This document shows positions 6,486 to 11,120 of a stretch of DNA of 11,120 nt, in pieces (positions within the stretch are counted from its first letter, which is position 1; every line of letters begins with the position of its first letter). The position numbers were made by a program, and so were the translations under genes. Source of the stretch: an uncultured Mailhella sp. (GTDB taxonomy: Bacteria > Desulfobacterota > Desulfovibrionia > Desulfovibrionales > Desulfovibrionaceae); the NCBI GenBank assembly GCA_948482415.1, contig CAOMFZ010000055.1, forward strand, positions 1 through 11,120. Direction: 5' to 3'. The notes under the pieces are model-generated. The model was not told where the DNA came from, made no database searches, and saw only the letters and a list, made by a program, of their open reading frames with translations.

Positions 6486-7397
6486 ATGTTTTTTAGAAAT
6501 TATCAAGTTTTTGTTTTTGATGAAAAAAGTGGTAAAAAGCGCAGTTTTTCAATAAAATCAAATTTCTTTGTCTTTGTGGGTATTGTTGTTGCAGCGCTTG
6601 TTTCTCTTGTTGTTTTTTCAGGTTATAGTTTTTCACAATATGCAAGTACAAAAAGTTTGCGCAATGAATTGAAACTGGCTGAAAGAGAAATTGAAGCTAA
6701 AGAAAACCGGCTTGTTGGCATTTTGGCAGAATTGGAATTTTTGCGTGAAGATATTAACAGAATACGTCAATTTGACAACCAGATAAAAACTCTTGTCGGC
6801 AGTAAGACCACTGCTGAAGAAAGCAATATCGGCGGTATTGAATCCGATGAATTTAAAGTGGATATGCTTCCTCTGCACAGACAGGAACTTGCTGCCCGCA
6901 AAATTATGAGCTATATCCGAGACCTCAAAAAAGACTCTCAGTTAGAAGAAATCGTCCAGCAGGATTTAATCGTGTATATGAATGAAAGTACACAAAAGCT
7001 TGCGGCTATCCCTTCTATTATTCCTTCTCAAGGTTTTATTTCTTCTCGTTTTGGCTACAGAACTTCTCCTTTTACCGGAACGAAAAGAATGCATAAAGGC
7101 TTGGATATTGCCGCTGTGACAGGAACCAAAATCATTGCGCCTGCTGACGGCAAAGTTGTTTTTGCGGCTCGTGACGGTGCGTTTGGACTTTGCGTTGAAG
7201 TTGACCATGGCAATGGCATTAAAACACGTTTTGCGCACATGTCCAAGATTGGAGTAAAAGTCGGTGACACATTAAAACGCGGCGATCTTGTCGGTTTAGT
7301 TGGCAACACCGGGCGTTCCACAGGGGCACATTTACATTATGAAGTTATGGTAAACGGCGTCCATACTGACCCGCTGGCATATATTGTTGAACGCTAG
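6486..7397 (+). CDS. M23 (LytM-type) peptidoglycan endopeptidase, membrane-anchored
   Basis: A 303-residue protein with a short cytosolic N-terminus, one membrane segment (about 26-46, SNFFVFVGIVVAALVSLVVF), a coiled-coil-like periplasmic region (about 54-105, LRNELKLAEREIEAKENRLVGILAELEFL in part) and a C-terminal M23 domain (about 180-303). The zinc ligands H203 and D207 in HKGLDIA and H284 in GAHLHYEV are present, as is the catalytic H251 in RFAHMS, so the domain should be active or at least metal-binding. It would cut peptide cross-links in the periplasm, or act as an activator like other coiled-coil LytM proteins. Two ATGs are adjacent (6483 and 6486); GAGGT at 6477-6481 is only 1-2 bases from the first, so I chose the second. 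It has its own promoter, and the PAP2-fold gene follows after 18 bases with no terminator between them. Confidence 0.92.
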   Translation: MFFRNYQVFVFDEKSGKKRSFSIKSNFFVFVGIVVAALVSLVVFSGYSFSQYASTKSLRNELKLAEREIEAKENRLVGILAELEFLREDINRIRQFDNQIKTLVGSKTTAEESNIGGIESDEFKVDMLPLHRQELAARKIMSYIRDLKKDSQLEEIVQQDLIVYMNESTQKLAAIPSIIPSQGFISSRFGYRTSPFTGTKRMHKGLDIAAVTGTKIIAPADGKVVFAARDGAFGLCVEVDHGNGIKTRFAHMSKIGVKVGDTLKRGDLVGLVGNTGRSTGAHLHYEVMVNGVHTDPLAYIVER

Positions 7398-7415
7398 TTT
7401 CCGGATTTGGCTGCG

Positions 7416-8228
7416 ATGTTTAGTTCCTTAGAAGATATTATTTTTGAATTTTTCAACATGTATTTGAGAAATTCAGCCTTTGATCTTGTGCTTCCTGTTT
7501 TTGAAAGCTCTTTGCCTGTTTTTTTAGTTGCTGTTGTGTTCCTTGTTATTTTTGCGGTTTACTGCAAAAAGAAATATGGTGATATGATATACCGCGTGTT
7601 TCTTTTTATGGGAATGCTTGGATTATCTGCCTTTTTTGCGCATTATGGCTCTCATTTCTTTGCTTTTGAACGTCCAAGACCCTATCAGGAAATTGCCGGC
7701 ACCATGTATTATGACAGCAAAGATAAGACATGGCTGCAGGCTCAGTATGCTGTCAGTGAGGGCTATCATCCCTTTGAACAGCAGACCGAAGCAGATAAAA
7801 ATGGGTTGGCAGAAAAAGAAATGTCTGAAGAAGATGTGCAGAAAGATGCTCTTGCTGAAACTGCACAGGCTGCAAACGGACAAAATGATGTTTTGCAGGC
7901 TGAAGATTCAGAAAAACAAGTCGAACCTCCGCTGCGGATGGATTTGAATGCCTTGCGCATAAAATGGATTGACGGTTCTTCGAAAAAGCTTTTTCCGTCT
8001 TCAGTCATCAGTATCAGTATGGCGATAGCCTTTGTTATTGCTTTGCTCATGGCAAAAACAAGCCCGTATATTTATTTGTTTCCGCTTCTTATTGGCTGGT
8101 CGCAGATTTATACAGGCAGTGCCTATTTATCTGATTTGCTTGTTGGCTGGTGTGTGGGCTTGTTGTCTGTTGTGGCTGCATGGCTATGTTTTGCCTTTTT
8201 CTTTAAACTGACAGGCAAATACATATAA
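7416..8228 (+). CDS. PAP2-fold membrane protein, catalytic residues lost, with acidic insert
   Basis: A 270-residue polytopic protein with hydrophobic segments at about 33-49, 59-82, 196-213, 218-233 and 241-263. The layout is that of a PAP2 lipid phosphatase. ERPRPY (85-90) matches the end of motif 1 (KxxxxxxRP), FPSSVISIS (193-201) matches motif 2 (PSGH), and SQIYTGSAYLSD (229-240) aligns gap-free with motif 3 (SRxxxxxHxxxD). The active-site positions are replaced: motif 1 Lys by Ser or Phe, motif 2 His by V197, motif 3 Arg by Q230 and the nucleophile-activating His by A236; only D240 remains. About 100 residues separate motifs 1 and 2, with 15 acidic residues in 121-170. The loop is probably periplasmic. 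It is likely not a phosphatase but a structural or binding protein working with the M23 peptidase in the same transcript. The ATG at 7416 has a GGA at 7403-7405; a TTG at 7407 is possible but too close to that site. Confidence 0.78.
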   Translation: MFSSLEDIIFEFFNMYLRNSAFDLVLPVFESSLPVFLVAVVFLVIFAVYCKKKYGDMIYRVFLFMGMLGLSAFFAHYGSHFFAFERPRPYQEIAGTMYYDSKDKTWLQAQYAVSEGYHPFEQQTEADKNGLAEKEMSEEDVQKDALAETAQAANGQNDVLQAEDSEKQVEPPLRMDLNALRIKWIDGSSKKLFPSSVISISMAIAFVIALLMAKTSPYIYLFPLLIGWSQIYTGSAYLSDLLVGWCVGLLSVVAAWLCFAFFFKLTGKYI

Positions 8229-8232
8229 ATTT

Positions 8233-8264
8233 AAAGCGTTACATTCGGTAACGCTTTTTTTTTT
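8233..8264 (+). terminator. Strong intrinsic terminator
   Basis: AAAGCGTTAC (8233-8242) pairs perfectly with GTAACGCTTT (8248-8257) around a 5-base loop, and a run of ten T covers 8255-8264. It starts 4 bases after the PAP2-fold gene and closes the M23/PAP2 transcript. Confidence 0.95.
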
Positions 8265-8280
8265 GCGATAGTTTTATCGC
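8265..8280 (+). promoter_or_regulatory. Small hairpin in the upp upstream region
   Basis: GCGATA (8265-8270) pairs with TATCGC (8275-8280) around GTTT, directly after the terminator T-run and 45 bases before the upp start. TTGCGA at 8263-8268 could double as a -35 box, with a poor TACAGG 17 bases further on. An operator role for upp-uraA is possible but unproven; I find no clear promoter here. Confidence 0.3.
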
Positions 8281-8325
8281 GAGTGTACAGGCAAAGTTTT
8301 TAATCTATAACCAATGGAGTATTGT

Positions 8326-8952
8326 ATGGGATTGCATATTGTTGATCATCCGCTTGTAAAGCACAAACTTGGTTTGCTGCGTAAAGTTGACACTTCAACC
8401 AGTGATTTTCGAGCCATTGCAAAGGAAATTACCCGTTTTCTCATGTATGAAGTAACCAGAGATTTTCCGCTCCAGAAAAGAATGGAAAAAGGTTGGGCAG
8501 GACCTGTTGAAGTTGATTATATTTCCGGGAAAATGGCAACAATAGTCCCTATTTTGCGTGCTGGTTTGGGGCTTATGGAAGGGGCACTGGATATGGTTCC
8601 CGGCTGTAAAATCAGTGTGGTAGGTTTGTATCGTGATGAAGAAACTTTGCAGCCTGTTGAATATTATGTAAAACTTGCAAAAGATATTTCCAATCGTGTT
8701 GCTATTATTTTAGACCCCATGCTTGCAACCGGCGGTTCTCTGATTGCTGCTATTGAGCTTTTGAAGCGGAATAACGTCAAGAAAATTTATAGCTTAAACC
8801 TTGTCTGTGCTCCGGAGGGTGTAAAAAAAGTTTTGGATTTGCACCCTGATGTTGAAATTTATGCTGCTGCTCTTGATGAAAAACTCAATGAACATGGTTA
8901 TATCCTGCCGGGGCTTGGCGATGCCGGGGATAGAATTTTCGGTACAAAATAA
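8326..8952 (+). CDS. upp: Uracil phosphoribosyltransferase
   Basis: Converts uracil and PRPP to UMP in the cytosol (pyrimidine salvage). The product is 208 residues, the same length as the E. coli enzyme. TIVPILRAGLGLMEGAL (72-88), the PRPP-binding loop ILDPMLATGGS (128-138) and the uracil-binding C-terminus YILPGLGDAGDRIFGTK (192-208) are all intact. The ATG at 8326 has GGAGT (8316-8320) 5 bases upstream; an in-frame ATG at 8314 would bury that site inside the gene and add four non-conserved residues. It is followed after 44 bases by the uracil permease with no terminator between them, so the two form a uracil uptake and trapping unit. Confidence 0.97.
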   Translation: MGLHIVDHPLVKHKLGLLRKVDTSTSDFRAIAKEITRFLMYEVTRDFPLQKRMEKGWAGPVEVDYISGKMATIVPILRAGLGLMEGALDMVPGCKISVVGLYRDEETLQPVEYYVKLAKDISNRVAIILDPMLATGGSLIAAIELLKRNNVKKIYSLNLVCAPEGVKKVLDLHPDVEIYAAALDEKLNEHGYILPGLGDAGDRIFGTK

Positions 8953-8996
8953 GCCGGTTGTTTATTTTTTGAACATTTATTTTTTATGAGGAAATT

Positions 8997-10250
8997 ATGG
9001 AAGAACTAACCTATAATTTTCGGTTGAAAGATGCGATTATTGGTGCCCAAATGCTCTTGGTTGCTTTTGGTGCATTGGTTTTAGTGCCTCTTTTGACAGG
9101 GTTAAACAGCAATGTTGCTCTTTTTACGGCTGGAATAGGGACATTATTATTTCAGATTGTTACGCGCGGGAAAGTTCCTATTTTTCTGGCTTCTTCCTTT
9201 GCCTTTATTGCGCCTATTTCCTATGGGGTGCAGACATGGGGGCTTACGGCAACGCTTGGCGGCATGATTGCTGTTGGTCTGTTTTACATGGTGCTGAGCT
9301 TCATCATTAAAGTGCGCGGCATTGGCTTTATTATCAATCTTCTTCCTCCTATTGTCACAGGTTCTGTTATTGCGGTTATTGGGCTTATTTTGGCGCCAAC
9401 TGGCATGAAAATGGCTATGGGTATTGCGGGAACGGAACAGGTTATTCCGCAGAATACTGCCTTGATTGTGTCCATGTCCTCACTTGTGACGACAATACTG
9501 GTTTCTTTGCTGGGAAAAGGTATTTTGCGGCTTCTGCCTATTTTAGCAGGAATTATTGTGGGCTGTATTGTTGCTGCTTTCATGGGAATACTTGATTTAT
9601 CTCCTGTTGCCGACGCGAAATGGTTTGCTTTGCCGCCTTTTGTTTTTCCAACCTTTGAACTTGCGCCTATTCTTTATTTTATTCCAGTTGCTTTAGCGCC
9701 TGCTATCGAACACTTTGGTGATATATTGGCGATTAGTTCAGTAACAGGACGAAATTTTCTTGAAAAACCGGGGATTAGCCGTACCATGTTTGGGGACGGT
9801 ATTGCAACCTCATTGGCTTGCTTCTTCGGCGGTCCGCCAAATACAACCTATTCGGAAGTAACAGGTGCTGTTGCGCTGACCAGAAGTTTCAATCCTGCCA
9901 TTATGACATGGGCAGCTATTACAGCCATTTTGCTTTCCTGTGTGGGCAAGCTTGGGGCAGTGCTGCACTGCGTTCCCATGCCGGTTATGGGCGGCATTAT
10001 GGTTTTGCTTTTTGGCAGTATCATGGTTGTTGGCTTGAATACCCTTGTGCAAAGCCGTGAAAATCTTATGGAAACCCGCAATCTGGTCATTGTTGCCATG
10101 GTGATTATTTTTGGTATTGGCGGCATCAGCATTGATATTGGTGAGTTTCATTTGAGCGGTATTGGTCTTTCTGCAATTATTGGGGTTTTCCTCAATCTCA
10201 TTTTGCCCGGAAAGAAGTATCATCATGTGGAGCCGACACAGCGGCAGTAA
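8997..10250 (+). CDS. uraA: Uracil permease (NCS2/NAT family)
   Basis: A 417-residue inner-membrane nucleobase:proton symporter. Hydrophobic segments span nearly the whole length, consistent with the 14-helix UraA fold. FLASSFAFIAP (63-73) is the half-helix motif of TM3. APAIEHFGD (234-242) carries E238, equivalent to uracil-binding E241 of E. coli UraA. NTTYSEVTGAVALTR (282-296) carries E287, equivalent to E290, within the NAT signature. Two differences from E. coli UraA are visible: the position of H245 is D242, as in xanthine and urate members of the family, and the signature reads E-V-x-G instead of E-N-x-G. Position next to upp still argues for uracil. The ATG at 8997 follows GAGGAAA (8988-8994). 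Substrate assignment is good but not certain. Confidence 0.93.
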   Translation: MEELTYNFRLKDAIIGAQMLLVAFGALVLVPLLTGLNSNVALFTAGIGTLLFQIVTRGKVPIFLASSFAFIAPISYGVQTWGLTATLGGMIAVGLFYMVLSFIIKVRGIGFIINLLPPIVTGSVIAVIGLILAPTGMKMAMGIAGTEQVIPQNTALIVSMSSLVTTILVSLLGKGILRLLPILAGIIVGCIVAAFMGILDLSPVADAKWFALPPFVFPTFELAPILYFIPVALAPAIEHFGDILAISSVTGRNFLEKPGISRTMFGDGIATSLACFFGGPPNTTYSEVTGAVALTRSFNPAIMTWAAITAILLSCVGKLGAVLHCVPMPVMGGIMVLLFGSIMVVGLNTLVQSRENLMETRNLVIVAMVIIFGIGGISIDIGEFHLSGIGLSAIIGVFLNLILPGKKYHHVEPTQRQ

Positions 10251-10302
10251 AGGGAAACTTTCTGTCTTGTTTTAGTTTATGCTTGAATTTCCTTATATTT
10301 TT

Positions 10303-10359
10303 GGGGGGAATAATTCCCCCCATACCCCCTTATCTTTGTTTTTATTTTATAAAAACAAG
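10303..10359 (+). repeat. C-run/hairpin intergenic repeat, copy C
   Basis: GGGGGGAA (10303-10310) pairs with TTCCCCCC (10314-10321) around TAA. This runs into ATA and a second C-run (10325-10329), a 5-base spacer, and an 11-bp hairpin with arms TTTGTTTTTAT (10335-10345) and ATAAAAACAAG (10349-10359), with a T-G closing pair and a 3-base loop. The part from 10316 matches the reverse complement of copy A. It lies 52 bases after uraA and may form the 3' end of the upp-uraA transcript, although no T-run directly follows either hairpin. Confidence 0.7.
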
Positions 10360-10424
10360 AATAGCATTTTTAGACTATTATTTTTTATATGAAAAGAAAG
10401 TTGGTAAAAAAGACAAATTTTTTC

Positions 10425-10452
10425 TTGACAAATGCTTGAATTTTAGTAAATT
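10425..10452 (+). promoter_or_regulatory. Promoter of tRNA-Asn
   Basis: A consensus -35 box TTGACA (10425-10430) is followed after 16 bases by TAAATT (10447-10452, four of six consensus bases). The predicted start is about 7 bases before the tRNA. Confidence 0.65.
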
Positions 10453-10465
10453 GAATTTCGGTTGT

Positions 10466-10541
10466 TCCCCGATAGCTCAATAGGCAGAGCGGGTGACTGT
10501 TAATCACTAGGTTGGCGGTTCAAGTCCGTCTCGGGGAGCCA
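10466..10541 (+). tRNA. tRNA-Asn (anticodon GTT)
   Basis: A 76-base tRNA with the CCA end encoded (10539-10541). The acceptor stem TCCCCGA (10466-10472) pairs with TCGGGGA (10531-10537), with discriminator G10538. The anticodon GTT is at 10499-10501 in a CTGTTAA loop. The T-arm contains GGTTCAAGTCC. It has its own promoter and terminator and so is a single-gene unit. It lies at the boundary between ordinary chromosome and AT-richer DNA; tRNA-Asn genes are common integration sites. Confidence 0.98.
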
Positions 10542-10550
10542 TAAATTTTG

Positions 10551-10577
10551 AAGCCGGACACTAGTCCGGCTTTTTTT
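10551..10577 (+). terminator. Intrinsic terminator of tRNA-Asn
   Basis: AAGCCGGAC (10551-10559) pairs perfectly with GTCCGGCTT (10564-10572) around ACTA, and a run of seven T covers 10571-10577. It begins 9 bases after the tRNA. Confidence 0.95.
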
Positions 10578-10661
10578 ATATCTTTTTTCATCTTTTTATT
10601 TTTTCACATAGTTATAAATAATTTCAAAAAATATTTCTGTTTTTTTTGCATACGTCAGAAT

Positions 10662-10689
10662 TTGTCGTATCCGCCTTGTATTTTATTCT
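10662..10689 (+). promoter_or_regulatory. Possible promoter upstream of the mini-ORF and DUF262 gene
   Basis: TTGTCG (10662-10667) and TATTCT (10684-10689) are 16 bases apart, a fair but not strong match. The -35 box overlaps the right half of a small dyad, ATACG (10650-10654) with CGTAT (10666-10670), which could be an operator. The ribosome site at 10703-10710 lies at the right distance downstream. Confidence 0.35.
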
Positions 10690-10714
10690 CATAGAGAAAA
10701 ACAAGGAGGAAACT

Positions 10715-10802
10715 ATGCAAAAAAGAAATCAATGAAGTATCGAGCATGAACATTGCTAAAATGAAGAAGAGAAGATATAATACGTTTAATTTTAACTTTT
10801 GA
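10715..10802 (+). pseudogene. Frameshifted mini-gene (or programmed frameshift leader peptide)
   Basis: An almost perfect Shine-Dalgarno (AAGGAGGA, 10703-10710) stands 4 bases before an ATG at 10715, yet the frame stops after six codons (MQKRNQ, TGA at 10733-10735). Codon 2 runs into six consecutive A (10719-10724). Skipping one base there opens a 28-residue frame that starts MQKEINEVSSMNIAKMKK, continues with basic and Asn/Phe-rich residues, and ends at TGA 10800-10802, 15 bases before the DUF262 start. Possible readings are a decayed short gene, a gene needing slippage on the A-run, or a leader peptide. I recognise no family. An in-frame ATG at 10746 could yield only the last 18 residues. 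Confidence 0.4.
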
Positions 10803-10817
10803 GAATAGGTATACAAA

Positions 10818-11120
10818 ATGTGCGAACAAGAAAATAATCAAGATATTAAATTAGAAACAAAAACTGTTTTAGAAGTTTTTAAAAATAATTTTTTTATCCC
10901 CTCTTATCAACGCGGCTATCGCTGGACGAAAAATGAAGTTGAGCGATTACTTGATGATATTTATGCTAACAAAGATAAAAATTATTGTTTACAGCCTGTT
11001 GTTGTCAAAAAAATAAATAACAACCAATTTGAACTTATTGACGGACAGCAGCGTATAACAACGCTTTTTATTTTACTGCAATATATACAAACTGCATTTA
11101 AAATTCCTTTTACATTAAAT
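10818..11120 (+). CDS. DUF262 (GmrSD N-terminal domain type) protein, 3' truncated by window edge
   Basis: The first 101 residues of a DUF262 protein. FIPSYQRGYRW (26-36) and ELIDGQQRITTLFIL (72-86) are the two diagnostic N-terminal motifs; DGQQR forms part of the ParB/Srx-like nucleotide-binding site. DUF262 occurs in the GmrSD type IV restriction enzymes, in BREX-linked BrxU and in many other defence-island proteins, usually with a DUF1524 HNH nuclease at the C-terminus or in the next gene. That part is beyond the window. The ATG at 10818 has ATAGG (10805-10809) 8 bases upstream. Codon use is AT-rich compared with the genes before the tRNA. Its place just past tRNA-Asn suggests an acquired island; a defence role is likely by family, not shown here. 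Confidence 0.85.
   Translation, partial: MCEQENNQDIKLETKTVLEVFKNNFFIPSYQRGYRWTKNEVERLLDDIYANKDKNYCLQPVVVKKINNNQFELIDGQQRITTLFILLQYIQTAFKIPFTLN

Noticed and set aside
9810..10226. 138-codon minus-strand ORF inside uraA
   Set aside because: It lies opposite strongly conserved uraA sequence and is rich in Asn and His, typical of an antisense shadow frame.
10283..10483. 66-codon ORF after uraA
   Set aside because: It runs through repeat copy C, the tRNA promoter and into tRNA-Asn; no ribosome site and no recognisable protein features.

Overview
The window looks like chromosomal DNA of a Gram-negative bacterium (it has lpxB) of moderately low GC content. My best guess is the Desulfovibrionales. 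The grounds are a CobA-HemD fusion, an AmmeMemoRadiSam-type AMMECR1 protein, a uracil permease of the TTYSEVTG type, and intergenic elements built from paired C-runs next to A/T-rich hairpins. This is inference from memory of those families, not a database match. All protein genes read on the + strand.

Layout. (1) 1-1746: the 3' part of a fused cobA-hemD gene (siroheme/cobalamin and heme precursor synthesis), then purN 10 bases later, then an intrinsic terminator. (2) 1758-2895: an AMMECR1-family protein, then a small exported protein of unknown function with its own good sigma70-type promoter. (3) 2896-3264: a 369-base gap holding a hairpin-rich element that reads best on the minus strand. 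(4) 3265-6241: a tight three-gene operon of an rmlD-like dTDP-rhamnose synthase, a polytopic Gate-domain membrane protein and lpxB. (5) 6400-8264: a self-contained two-gene unit with promoter, M23 (LytM) peptidase, PAP2-fold membrane protein and strong terminator. The PAP2 protein has lost nearly all its catalytic residues and carries a long acidic insert. (6) 8326-10250: upp and uraA, a uracil uptake and salvage pair. (7) 10425-10577: tRNA-Asn(GTT) with its own promoter and terminator. (8) 10578-11120: visibly AT-richer DNA with a frameshifted mini-gene behind a near-perfect Shine-Dalgarno, then the 5' end of a DUF262 (GmrSD N-terminal type) gene. This looks like the edge of an accessory or defence island downstream of the tRNA.

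Most of the window is housekeeping: tetrapyrrole, purine and pyrimidine salvage, and envelope biogenesis. The points that merit attention are the apparently dead PAP2 protein paired with a competent M23 peptidase, the dispersed C-run/hairpin repeat (three copies, two with a compensatory base change), the structured element at 3022-3130, and the tRNA-proximal junction with the frameshifted mini-ORF and DUF262 gene. I do not see a complete, clearly new multi-gene system. The island that might hold one runs off the right edge.
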